A stretch of DNA of 64,000 nucleotides from Lentisphaerota bacterium (GTDB taxonomy: Bacteria > Verrucomicrobiota > Kiritimatiellia > UBA8416 > JAIOPI01): positions 1 to 64,000 of the forward strand of contig JAIOPI010000018.1 of assembly GCA_021413965.1 (NCBI GenBank). Direction: 5' to 3'. Shown here piece after piece: positions 40,846 through 49,453 of the stretch (position 1 is the stretch's first letter; every line of letters begins with the position of its first letter). The notes beneath the pieces were generated by a model that did not search any database, had not been told where the DNA came from, and saw nothing but the letters and a program-made list of their open reading frames with translations. The position numbers were made by a program, and so were the translations under genes.

Positions 40846-42672
40846 TCAGCCTCCATAGGTCGGCTTGTAATAGCCGATCTCCACGTCGCGCCAATGCTTG
40901 ATCATGATGGCCTGCTTGCGCTTCACCTGGGCGAGCACGTCGCCGCCGAGGATGAGCGGACCCTCGAAGGACGGATGCGGCGCCGTGAAGAAGATCGGCT
41001 CGGGTGCGTTCTCGAGCAGCGGGATCAACTCGGCGATGTTGTCCAGTTCCCAGCGCAGGGCGCGCTGCATGTACCAGAGCCCCTCATCACCGAAGTCGCC
41101 CTTGGGCATGACGGGCCGATTCGAGCGGGTGCTGTCGACTCGTGGTTCGGTGCGGTTGGCGGCATCGCGCAGGTAGATCAAGGTGCCGACCTGCAGGACG
41201 TGGCGGACCGTGAGGGCCATGCTGCGTTCGACGAGGATGCGCGTGGCCTCCAGTTCGAGGGCGCGGCGCACCTTGGCGTTGGGAGCCTTGGCAGCGGCCG
41301 TCTGGAAGTGGCCGGCCGCGGCCTTGAGCGTGCCTTCGACGCCGTCGATGCCGCAGCAGATCGTGGAGGCCTGTGCCCAATTCTCGACCATGTTATAGCC
41401 GCTGCAGTTCAGATAATCGAGGAACTTGTCCGGCTGTGCCTTGCGCGAGTAATAGGCGAAGGGCGCCCAGTAGGACAGCTCGTCTTCCATGAGCAGTTCC
41501 TGGTGGGCCACCAGCGGGCGCGTCAGCCAGCGCAGGCGGGTGTGGGCGTCGGGCATGCCCACGGCGCCGGCCTGGGTGTGCGCCCGGTCGCGCGTCTGCC
41601 AGCCGTCCACGACGTGATCCGCCGCCTCGGGGCCGTACATGTCCACGGCGAGCTGGTGGTAGAGTTCGAGCCAGCCGCGCTGGTGGGCGGGGGCTTCACA
41701 GGTCAAGCCGAAGGTGAAGGCCTTGAAGTAGTCGAGGCTGTTGCCGCCGCCCATGTAGCGCCTGGCCTTGCCGGCCTTGACGTTGAGCGCGCCCCGCAGG
41801 CCGTCAAGGACCGCGTTGTCCTTGTTGAGCGTGGGGCCCACGAAGTAGGTGGAGCCGCCGGAGCCGAGCAGCGAGCATTCGGCCTGGTGTTCGCCGGGGC
41901 AGATGCCGTTGACGCCAATGCCGGGCTTGAGGGAGCGCAGCACGAGATGGGTTTCGTCGTCGTTGAACCAGTGGTACACGTTCGTGAACACGTGGGCATC
42001 GACGCCGGCGTCGAGCGCGCCGGCGCGCATGTCGAGGAGGAACTCGGTCACGCGCAGGCCCATGTCCTTGCCCTGCGTGCCCGTGGGCCCGTTGACGCCG
42101 CTGAAGAGGCGCTTGTCCCAGGGGTAGAAGCCGCCCGAGTCATTGGTGTTGAAGGTGAAGAGGTCCAGGCCGGGGCAGGCCTTGCAGAGCATGCGCATGC
42201 CGGCGCGATAGGCGGCGCGCACCTCGGGGTGGTCCGTATTGGGCGAGTAATAGAGGCCCGTGGCGCGCAGGCTGTTGTCTGCGCGGCTGCCGCGCCAGCC
42301 CGGATGCTTGGCATAGACGCGCTCGTTCAGCCAGTGGGGCTCCGTGCCGTAATAGGCGGCGCGCATGCCGAGCTTTTTGCAGATGGCGTACTTGGCCTTG
42401 AGAAAGTCGAACTGGGCTTTCACATTGCGCGCGGGGTAGGCGTCTTCCAAGCCCGGCGGGGTGACGTGCTTAAAGAGGGATGGGAGGACGGCGGACCACT
42501 CGCACCAGGGGCTGTCCACTTCCTCGCCCCGGAAGTCGGTGCGTTCGGCCAGATCGGAGACAAACAGGTGCGTGAAGCCGGCGGCCTTGGCGGCGCGCCC
42601 GATGGCCTCAAATTCCTTCAGGTCGTGTGTGCGTGGTAAAAAGGCGAGTTCCTTGCCCTTGAGCGATGCCAT
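40846..42672 (-). CDS. Large TIM-barrel-like protein, probably carbohydrate-active
   Basis: A 608-residue cytoplasmic protein without signal peptide. The N-terminal 350 residues have the strand/helix order of a TIM barrel (FTHLFVSDLAERTDF, GMRAAYYGTEPHWLNERVY, PGLDLFTFNTNDSGGFYP, ending in DAHVFTNVYHWFND). Asp/Glu residues at strand ends and many Trp and Tyr suit a glycosidase. The C-terminal part is helical. I cannot place it in a named GH family; comparable proteins occur in PVC genomes near oxidoreductases, as the remnant downstream suggests here. The ATG at 42672 is preceded by AAGGA. Confidence 0.6.
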   Translation of the reverse strand: MASLKGKELAFLPRTHDLKEFEAIGRAAKAAGFTHLFVSDLAERTDFRGEEVDSPWCEWSAVLPSLFKHVTPPGLEDAYPARNVKAQFDFLKAKYAICKKLGMRAAYYGTEPHWLNERVYAKHPGWRGSRADNSLRATGLYYSPNTDHPEVRAAYRAGMRMLCKACPGLDLFTFNTNDSGGFYPWDKRLFSGVNGPTGTQGKDMGLRVTEFLLDMRAGALDAGVDAHVFTNVYHWFNDDETHLVLRSLKPGIGVNGICPGEHQAECSLLGSGGSTYFVGPTLNKDNAVLDGLRGALNVKAGKARRYMGGGNSLDYFKAFTFGLTCEAPAHQRGWLELYHQLAVDMYGPEAADHVVDGWQTRDRAHTQAGAVGMPDAHTRLRWLTRPLVAHQELLMEDELSYWAPFAYYSRKAQPDKFLDYLNCSGYNMVENWAQASTICCGIDGVEGTLKAAAGHFQTAAAKAPNAKVRRALELEATRILVERSMALTVRHVLQVGTLIYLRDAANRTEPRVDSTRSNRPVMPKGDFGDEGLWYMQRALRWELDNIAELIPLLENAPEPIFFTAPHPSFEGPLILGGDVLAQVKRKQAIMIKHWRDVEIGYYKPTYGG

Positions 42673-42909
42673 GTTGCGTCTTCCTTTCAACGTCCTAAGG
42701 TCGTGTGGCTAGCAGCGAAGCACACGCTGACGGGCACTGCAAGCCAAAGATGGATGCCACGCCGGTGCCGCCGTGATTAAACGCGTGGTTGCGCGCCGGA
42801 TTCGCGGCTGCCGTTTGCCGGTGGGCGGTCTGCAGACGGCACCTCTCGGGAAGGGCGGATTACGCGAAAAGTGAGCGAGTATGGCCTCTGTGACGGGGGG
42901 CGGTGGGGG

Positions 42910-42964
42910 CTCCGCTTGCGGAGACCTGTTGCGAGGAAGAGGTCCGCGCAAGCGCGGCCCCTAC
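42910..42964. repeat. Two hairpins, CTCCGC-TT-GCGGAG and CCGCGC-AA-GCGCGG, with CCCCTAC tail
   Basis: The first stem is 42910-42915 with 42918-42923, the second 42944-42949 with 42952-42957. Both are perfect six-base stems with two-base gaps. The second is followed by CCCCTAC, close to the tail of the palindrome at 31761. They look like members of a dispersed intergenic repeat family. Confidence 0.5.
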
Positions 42965-42982
42965 AAGACGGTGTGCGAACCC

Positions 42983-43011
42983 TTGACGCATTCCCAGCGG
43001 GGCAGTAGAAG
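42983..43011 (+). promoter_or_regulatory. Sigma-70-type promoter of the seven-PAS kinase
   Basis: TTGACG (42983-42988) and TAGAAG (43006-43011) are 17 bases apart. The transcript would start at about 43018, after the in-frame ATG at 43015, which supports the next ATG at 43060 as the true start. Confidence 0.55.
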
Positions 43012-43059
43012 TTAATGAGTCGACGCGGCGTTGCCGCCGCCCACATACGAGGCCTGGGC

Positions 43060-46000
43060 ATGCAGGATTCCAGCACCAATGCCGCGTCTGGCCAGCAACC
43101 TTCCCCGGCTGTCCCCATTCCCGAGACCGCCCGGGCGTCTGAAACCCCGGAACTCGTGCTGCAGCGGCTGCGGAATGTGGTCGCGGTGGTGGATGCCAGC
43201 CCGCTGGTGGTCTTTCTCTGGCGCTTTGTGGGTGGCCAGGAGTGGCCGGTCGATTATGTCAGCGCCAGCGTGAGTCAGTTCGGCTACACGCCCGAGGATT
43301 TTCTGAGCGGCCGGGTTTCATGGGTGGGGGTGACGCACCCGGACGACGTGCCGCGCCTTGAAGCCGAAGTGGCCCGGCATCACGAGCAGGGAATCACGGA
43401 GTTCTTCCAGGAATACCGGCTGCTGACAAAGTCGGGCGAGGTGCGGTGGGTGGATGACCGCACCTTCGCCGTCCGAGACGCCGCCGGCGCGATCACGCAC
43501 TACGCCGGCGCCATCCGCGACATCACACCGCGCAAGGTGGCGCTGACCAGGCTGAGCGAGCAGCATGCCACGCTGCACGCGATCATCGACAGCATCAACT
43601 GCTCCATATTCGCCGTCGACCGCTCGTATTGCTACACGGGGTTCAACAAGCTGCACGCCGTGACGATGAAAGCCCACTACGGGGCGGACATCCAGCTCGG
43701 CGGCAATCTGTTGGATTCCATCACCGTTCCCGTGGATCGCGAGAATGCACACCGGAATCTGGATCGTGCTTTTCGGGGGGAGCTGTTCACGCTGGATAGC
43801 CCGGCGCGCCAGGCCGGGGGGGAGGTCGAGACCTATCTCCTGATCTTCAACCCCATCCGCACCGAGGGCGGCGATGTCATCGGGGCGACGGTGGTGGTCC
43901 AGAATGTCACGCCGGAGCGAACGGCCACCGCAATCCTGCGGCGGAGCGAGGAATGGTTCCGCGCCTTGATCGAGCATGCGTTCGGCATCGTCCTGGTCAC
44001 GGATCGCTCGGGTGTGATCACGTTCATCAGTTCGAATGTTGAGCATCTCATGGGGTACACCGTGGCCGAGACCTTGGGGCGCTCGGTCTTTGACTTTGTG
44101 CATCCGGATGAAGCGTGGGCGGCCCGCGGAGTTTTGGACGACTTGCTGCGGACGCCGGGGACGGCGGTCATCAACACGTATCGGGCCCGGCATCGCGACG
44201 GCCAGTGGCGCTGGACGGAAGTTGTCGGTCAGAACCTGCTGGACACCCCGTCGATGCATGCGCTGGTGTTCAACCTGCGCGACATTACGGAGCGTGTGGA
44301 AATGGAGCAGGCGCTGCGGGAGAGCGAAGAGCGTCTGCGGCTGACGCTGCAGGATTCGCCCATCGTTGTGTATCACGCGGATCGGGACCTGCGTTACACC
44401 TGGATTTACAACCCGCGCCACGGGTTTGACGTGGCGGGGGTTCTGGGGAAGCGGGACGATGAGCTGCTGCCGGTGGCGGATGCTGCGGCCCTCATGGACC
44501 TGAAGCGCCGCGTCCTTGAGACCGGTCGCCCGGAGCGCGCCCAGCTTCTCCTGCACCCGCTTGGCACGACGGCCATCTACGACGTGAACATCCTGCCCCA
44601 GCGCGGGCACGGCGGTGCGATCACGGGCGTCACGGTTGTGTCGGTGGATGTGACGGAGCGCGTGGCCATGGAGCAGGCGCTGCGGGAGAGTGAAGACCGG
44701 CTGCGGGTGGCGCTGCACACTGTTCCCATTGTCGTGTCGCACGTTGATCAGGATTTGCGGTACACGTACATCTACAATCCACGGCACGGGTTTCGCACCG
44801 CGGACGTGGTGGGGCGGACGGATTTCGACTTTCTGCCGCCGGACCTGGCCAGCACCTGGATGTCGGTCAAGCGGAAGGTGCTGGAGGCCGGAGTTGGCGA
44901 GCATATCCAGCATGAGATCGAGCTGGGCGGGATCCGTACGAGTTACGACACGGTGATCGAACCGGTGCGTGGGGTGGACGGCGCCATTACGGGTCTGACG
45001 GTCGTGTCGTTTGACATTACGCCCTTGAAGCGAGCGGAGGGCGAGGTCCGCCGGCTCAATGCGGAACTGGAGCAACGCGTGGCCGAGCGCACGCTTGCGC
45101 TGCAGGAGAGCGAGGAGCGCTACCGGCAGTTCTTCAATGCCCAGACCCATGGGGCCATGGTGTACGGCCTGGATCCCCTGCGGATTGTCGATGCCAATGC
45201 CGCGGCCTGCGCGCTGTACGGGTACACGCGGGAGGAGTTGCTGGCGATAGATCCGACGGTGCTGACTGCCGAGCCGGTGGATTCGGGCAACGCATTCTGG
45301 CGCCAGGTTGCGGGCGATCTGCGCCCGATCCCGCTGCGGTACCACTACCGCAAAGATGGCACGCGATTTCCGCTGGCGATCTGGCCGAGCCTGTTCAGCC
45401 TGCAGGGGCAGAAGGTGCTCGGGGTCACGCTGGTGGACGTCAGCCGGCTGCAGGAGGCGGAGCGCCAGCTGCGGGAGTCGGAAACCAAGTTCCGGGTGCT
45501 GGCGGAAGAATCGCCCAATATGATTTTCATCAACCAGGGCGGACGCCTGGTGTACGTCAATCCACGCTGCGTGGACATGCTGGGCTACACGCGGGAGGAG
45601 CTCTACGCGCCGACGTTCGACGTGCTCGGCATCGTGGATGCGTCATCAGCCGAGACGGTGCGGCGCAATCTCGACACGCATCTGCGGGGGCAGGAAACGG
45701 AGCCCTACGAGTGCGTGCTGCGGACGAAGACCGGGCGGCGGCTGGACGCACTGCTGGCGACGCGCATCATCGAATACGAGAAGGGGCGGGCCGTCTTCGT
45801 GATCGTCACGGACGTGACGGCCAGCCGGGAGGCGGAGCGCACGCGCCTCCGGCAGCAGGAGCGCCTGCAGCGTCTGGCGGCCAAGTTGGCGGTGGCGCAG
45901 GACGAGGAGCAGCGGCGCATTGCCGACGGCCTGCACGACGACGTGGCGCAGGTGCTGACGGCCTGCCGCTATCGCCTGGCCGGCCTGCAGGACGGGATGT

Positions 46001-46518
46001 CGGGGGACGCGGTGCGCGAGACGCGCGCCGACCTGGACCATTTGCTGGAGCAGGCGCAGAAGACGATCCGCTCGCTGAGTTTCGAGCTGGCCTCCTCGAC
46101 GCTGCACCAGCGCGAATTGATCCCCGCGATTGAGGCCCTCTGCCTGGGCATGACACAGCGGTACGACGTGCGATTCGACTTCCGGCACACCGGCCCGCGG
46201 CCCGCGCTGAGCGTGGAGACCACGGTGGTGCTCTTCAAGGCCACGCGGGAGTTGCTGTTCAACGTGGTGAAGCATGCGGGCGTGGACCGGGCCCTGGTGA
46301 CCGTGTGCACCGAATCGAATGGTGTGCGGATCCAGGTGGAAGACGAAGGGCGCGGGTTCACGCGGTCGGCCAGCCTGACGGAGACGGAGCTGGGGCGGGG
46401 GTTGGGGTTGTTCCAGATCCGGGAGCGCCTGCGGGATGTCGGGGGGCGGATGCGCGTGGATTCCCGCCCGGGCGTGCGGACGCGTATCACGTTGACGGCA
46501 CCGCACGCGGAGGAGTAG
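43060..46518 (+). CDS. Orphan sensor histidine kinase with seven PAS domains (HisKA_3/NarX type)
   Basis: A 1152-residue soluble sensor. Seven PAS domains follow one another at about residues 40, 168, 300, 425, 546, 686 and 809. Domains 4 and 5 are a recent duplication (DLRYTWIYNPRHGF and DLRYTYIYNPRHGF). A HisKA_3 domain follows with the phospho-accepting His959 in RRIADGLHDDVAQVL, then an HATPase with NVVKHAG and GRGLGLFQIRERL. No receiver or response regulator lies nearby. The kinase class normally pairs with LuxR-type regulators. PAS domains may bind heme, flavin or small ligands; no specific motif is seen. The start is chosen from the promoter position. Confidence 0.9.
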   Translation: MQDSSTNAASGQQPSPAVPIPETARASETPELVLQRLRNVVAVVDASPLVVFLWRFVGGQEWPVDYVSASVSQFGYTPEDFLSGRVSWVGVTHPDDVPRLEAEVARHHEQGITEFFQEYRLLTKSGEVRWVDDRTFAVRDAAGAITHYAGAIRDITPRKVALTRLSEQHATLHAIIDSINCSIFAVDRSYCYTGFNKLHAVTMKAHYGADIQLGGNLLDSITVPVDRENAHRNLDRAFRGELFTLDSPARQAGGEVETYLLIFNPIRTEGGDVIGATVVVQNVTPERTATAILRRSEEWFRALIEHAFGIVLVTDRSGVITFISSNVEHLMGYTVAETLGRSVFDFVHPDEAWAARGVLDDLLRTPGTAVINTYRARHRDGQWRWTEVVGQNLLDTPSMHALVFNLRDITERVEMEQALRESEERLRLTLQDSPIVVYHADRDLRYTWIYNPRHGFDVAGVLGKRDDELLPVADAAALMDLKRRVLETGRPERAQLLLHPLGTTAIYDVNILPQRGHGGAITGVTVVSVDVTERVAMEQALRESEDRLRVALHTVPIVVSHVDQDLRYTYIYNPRHGFRTADVVGRTDFDFLPPDLASTWMSVKRKVLEAGVGEHIQHEIELGGIRTSYDTVIEPVRGVDGAITGLTVVSFDITPLKRAEGEVRRLNAELEQRVAERTLALQESEERYRQFFNAQTHGAMVYGLDPLRIVDANAAACALYGYTREELLAIDPTVLTAEPVDSGNAFWRQVAGDLRPIPLRYHYRKDGTRFPLAIWPSLFSLQGQKVLGVTLVDVSRLQEAERQLRESETKFRVLAEESPNMIFINQGGRLVYVNPRCVDMLGYTREELYAPTFDVLGIVDASSAETVRRNLDTHLRGQETEPYECVLRTKTGRRLDALLATRIIEYEKGRAVFVIVTDVTASREAERTRLRQQERLQRLAAKLAVAQDEEQRRIADGLHDDVAQVLTACRYRLAGLQDGMSGDAVRETRADLDHLLEQAQKTIRSLSFELASSTLHQRELIPAIEALCLGMTQRYDVRFDFRHTGPRPALSVETTVVLFKATRELLFNVVKHAGVDRALVTVCTESNGVRIQVEDEGRGFTRSASLTETELGRGLGLFQIRERLRDVGGRMRVDSRPGVRTRITLTAPHAEE

Positions 46519-46572
46519 AAGGGTTGCCAAGCGGCTCCGGCGTGGTGCGCGGGGTCTGGATGGAGAGTCTGC

Positions 46573-47211
46573 ATGAAGGGCCAATGGCCGTTGATCGTGT
46601 TGCTGGCGGTGTGTGCGGCGGGCGCCTGGGGCGAAGAGGCGGACGATACGCGTGTGGAGGTCCAGCCGGGGGCCTCGGCGGCGTCGGAAGCCAGGATCCA
46701 GACGCGGTCGCATTCCGAGACCGGCCGGCAGCTTCGGCAGACGGCGATGCAGGCGCGCCAGGCGTACCAGGAGGCTCTCGGGCGCCAGGCCGGGATTGCG
46801 CAGCTTGACCGTGACTTGGCCGCTGACCAGGCCGAACTGGAACGCTTGACCGGCGAGCGCAAGCGCGTGGCAGAGCGTGAATCGTCGCAGTGCGCGCTCG
46901 AGCGCGATGCCTGGATCGATGCCCGCGATCATTTGCAGGCCCTGCGCAACGACGGGCAATCGCCTGCCGCGGAGATTGAGCAGGCGCGGCAGCAGGCGGA
47001 CGCGGCCCAGCGCGCGTTTCGGCAGGCCATGGTTTCGATTCCCGCCGTGCAGGATCTGGATGCGAAGCTGACGGCTCTGCGGGCCCGATTGAGCCAGCGC
47101 TACATTGAGCGGCGCGCCGCCGAAGCGACCCTGGCGGAAACGCTGGCAACGGAGCGCGCCGCCATGGCGGCATCCGAGAAGGCCTACCTCGAGTACGTGT
47201 ACGGGCCGTAA
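46573..47211 (+). CDS. Secreted coiled-coil protein of unknown function
   Basis: A 212-residue protein with a signal peptide (WPLIVLLAVCAAGAWGEE) and a mature part that is almost entirely helical and coiled coil, rich in Ala, Arg, Glu and Gln. One Cys is near residue 107. It starts 54 bases after the PAS kinase and could be co-transcribed. Such periplasmic helical proteins may be structural or chaperone-like; no family is recognised. Confidence 0.7.
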   Translation: MKGQWPLIVLLAVCAAGAWGEEADDTRVEVQPGASAASEARIQTRSHSETGRQLRQTAMQARQAYQEALGRQAGIAQLDRDLAADQAELERLTGERKRVAERESSQCALERDAWIDARDHLQALRNDGQSPAAEIEQARQQADAAQRAFRQAMVSIPAVQDLDAKLTALRARLSQRYIERRAAEATLAETLATERAAMAASEKAYLEYVYGP

Positions 47212-47274
47212 GCCGGACACGTCCGCCATCCTCCCCGCTCGCGGTTCCTGCCCATGCGCCCCGCGGCGTTGCGG

Positions 47275-47312
47275 CGACACGGGACGGCCATGATGCCTGC
47301 CGTCCTGTGCCG
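47275..47312. repeat. Imperfect inverted repeat upstream of the lipid operon
   Basis: A 14-base arm (47275-47288) matches the complement of 47299-47312 in 12 positions around a 10-base loop. It lies 63 bases after the coiled-coil gene and about 80-120 bases upstream of the sigma-54-like promoter. It could be a weak terminator (a T5 run comes some 20 bases later) or an activator binding site. Confidence 0.45.
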
Positions 47313-47392
47313 GTCTGGATTCCCTCTCTTTTTCCGCCTGTCGTGTCACGGCTTTGTCAAAAAAGGCGACGCCCCGGCGTCGGGCCGGGATA

Positions 47393-47408
47393 TGGCACGG
47401 CCTATGCT
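47393..47408 (+). promoter_or_regulatory. Sigma-54-like promoter of the phospholipid/beta-oxidation operon
   Basis: TGGCACG (47393-47399) is a full match to the -24 block, and ATGCT (47404-47408) matches the -12 block in four of five positions, with GG and GC 10 bases apart. The start would be near 47418, 56 bases before the first ATG. Confidence 0.55.
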
Positions 47409-47473
47409 CACTGAGGCAATGGCTGGGCCGATGGGGATGCATGCGCGGAGCCGCCGCGCGGTGCGAGGGGACC

Positions 47474-49453
47474 ATGAATGCCATCGCCAATCAACTGCGC
47501 GACCATCCGCTGTTCCGGGACCTGCCTCCGCGCGCGCTCAAGCAGCTCGCGGCGAACGCGGTGCGCATCGAGTATGCCAAGGGCGGCATCATCGTGCGCG
47601 AAAACGATCCCGGCGAGGCGTTGTACGTCGTGCTCAGCGGGCGTTGCCAGGCCACGGTGGACCGGCCCGACGGCACGCGGCAGGTCCATGACGTTTACGG
47701 GCCCGGGGACACGTTCGGCGAGCGGCCGCTGCTGAGCCGCGACGGGCACGCGGCGACGGTGCGCGTGATCACCGACTGCATCGTCCTGCGCATCCCTGCG
47801 AGCGACCTGAGTCCGGTGCTCGACCGGTACCGGGAATTTGAGAAGGAGCTGACGCGCCGGGTCTACGGTCAGGTGCGGCTGCTGCGCGCCGGACAGCCGG
47901 CGGCGAAGCTGGGGCGGGTGGCGGTGCTCGGCAACCTGTCGCCGCGCGTGCGCGGCAGCGAGATTGCGCACAACCTGGCGGCGGCCGTGCGGCAGGAGGC
48001 GGGCTGCTCGGTGCTGACCGTGGAAATGGTGGGCGAGCCGGGCGGGCCGGCCTTGTCCGACTGGCGCAACCTGCCGCTGTGCACGCTTGACGAACTGCGG
48101 GCGGCGGCGGACGTCCGCAAAGCCACGAGTGGCCTTTGGGATCTGCGTCTGCACGCGCGGGACACGGCGGCAGAGGCGGATTGCGTCGCCCCGGTGCTCA
48201 GCCATCTCGCGCTGTATGCGCGCATCGTGATCGTGCACGCGGATGCGTCCGTGCCGGAAGGGGTCGTCGAGCAGCTCCTGGTGCAGGCCGACCTTTCCTA
48301 CATGCTGCTCGGCCAGCGCGATGCGGATCGGCGACGGGCCGAGGCGCTCACGCGCCGGCTGACCCAGCATCCCGCGCACGAGATCGTGCACCCGCTGCCC
48401 GTGCTCTGCCTGGACGAGGGCGAGCGCGCGACGGCGGCCGAATCGCTGGCGGCGCGGCTGGGGATGCCGGTCCACGCCGTCATCCCGGGGCTTCCCCGCG
48501 CGGAGTCCGAGGCACACGACTTTTACCGGCGGCATCCGGGCGAGCGCTTCAGCGCGCACATCCGCCACCTGGCGCGCGAAATCGGGCGCTGCCGGCTCGG
48601 GCTGGCGCTCTCCTCGGGCGGGGCCAAATCGCTCGCGCACATCGGCGTCATCCAGGTGCTGGAGGAGCAGGGCATCGACGTGGACGTGGTGGCGGGGACG
48701 AGCATGGGCGGTCTGATCGGGGCGCTGTGGGCGTACGGCATCGACGGGCGGGGCATGGAGACCCTGGCGCGCGCGCAGGGGGGGGCGCGGGGGTTGTGGC
48801 GCCTGATCGACCCCGTCTTTCCGCCGCGGCGCGGCTTCATTGGCGGGATGCGCGCGCCGGAGATCGTGCGCGAGGCCATCGGCGAGGCGCACTTTTACGA
48901 CATGCAGAAACAGCTGCGGGTGGTGGCCACGGACCTGGACACGCTGGAGCGCGTGGTGTTCGACAGCGGGGAGGTGGCGCCGGTGGTGCATGCCAGCATG
49001 GCCATGCCGGGCATCGTGGTGCCGGTGCGTCTCAACGGGCGCACGCTGGTGGACGGCGGCGTGGCGGAGCCGATTCCGGTAAACGTGCTGATGGAGATGG
49101 GCGTCGAGCGCATTCTGGCGGTGAACACGATCCCCAATCCGGCGGAACTGAAGCAGTGCCTGCTGCTGCGCGGCGAGGAGCCGGCGGTGCCGCCGCGGCG
49201 CGGGACGGGGCGGGCCTTCAGCCGCTACCTGAACTACTTCGGGCGCGGGAACATCCTGGACATCTGGTCGAAGAGCATGCTGGGCGCGGAGAGCCGCGTG
49301 GCGGAAATTGCCTGCCGGCAGGCCGACGTGGTGCTGCGGCCGGTGCTGTGCGACGGGCGGTGGCACGATTTCGGGCGCCCGGACAAATACATCGCGGTGG
49401 GGAGGCATGCGGCGGAGCAGCAGATCGAGGATATCCGGAGGCTGGTCAAATGA
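47474..49453 (+). CDS. Patatin-like phospholipase with cyclic-nucleotide-binding domain (NTE-like)
   Basis: A 659-residue lipid hydrolase. Residues 5-130 form a cNMP-binding domain (PGEALYVVLSGRC, GPGDTFGERPLL). Residues 150-370 form an alpha/beta region reminiscent of a P-loop NTPase without the loop. The patatin domain (about 375-600) has the oxyanion region SSGGAKSLAHIG, the nucleophile Ser410 in GTSMGG and the Asp527 in LVDGGVAEP, so the Ser-Asp dyad is complete. It should release fatty acids from phospholipids, perhaps in response to a nucleotide. GAGGGG precedes the ATG at 47474. It heads the beta-oxidation operon and overlaps the ligase gene as ATGA. Confidence 0.92.
   Translation: MNAIANQLRDHPLFRDLPPRALKQLAANAVRIEYAKGGIIVRENDPGEALYVVLSGRCQATVDRPDGTRQVHDVYGPGDTFGERPLLSRDGHAATVRVITDCIVLRIPASDLSPVLDRYREFEKELTRRVYGQVRLLRAGQPAAKLGRVAVLGNLSPRVRGSEIAHNLAAAVRQEAGCSVLTVEMVGEPGGPALSDWRNLPLCTLDELRAAADVRKATSGLWDLRLHARDTAAEADCVAPVLSHLALYARIVIVHADASVPEGVVEQLLVQADLSYMLLGQRDADRRRAEALTRRLTQHPAHEIVHPLPVLCLDEGERATAAESLAARLGMPVHAVIPGLPRAESEAHDFYRRHPGERFSAHIRHLAREIGRCRLGLALSSGGAKSLAHIGVIQVLEEQGIDVDVVAGTSMGGLIGALWAYGIDGRGMETLARAQGGARGLWRLIDPVFPPRRGFIGGMRAPEIVREAIGEAHFYDMQKQLRVVATDLDTLERVVFDSGEVAPVVHASMAMPGIVVPVRLNGRTLVDGGVAEPIPVNVLMEMGVERILAVNTIPNPAELKQCLLLRGEEPAVPPRRGTGRAFSRYLNYFGRGNILDIWSKSMLGAESRVAEIACRQADVVLRPVLCDGRWHDFGRPDKYIAVGRHAAEQQIEDIRRLVK

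Larger units (their letters stand above)
42673..43059. other. Intergenic region with paired hairpins
   Basis: A divergent gap with no gene. It holds two GC-rich hairpins (42910-42923 and 42944-42957) whose sequences partly complement each other, followed by CCCCTAC, and a sigma-70-type promoter for the PAS kinase (42983-43011). Confidence 0.55.

Noticed and set aside
47275..47340. Rho-independent terminator after the coiled-coil gene
   Set aside because: The hairpin is not followed directly by a T-run (T5 comes about 20 bases later), so it is listed only as an inverted repeat.
48136..49449. A long plus-strand extension in front of the CoA ligase
   Set aside because: It lies within the patatin gene in another frame and is Gly/Ala/Arg-rich; the ligase starts at the ATGA overlap at 49450.
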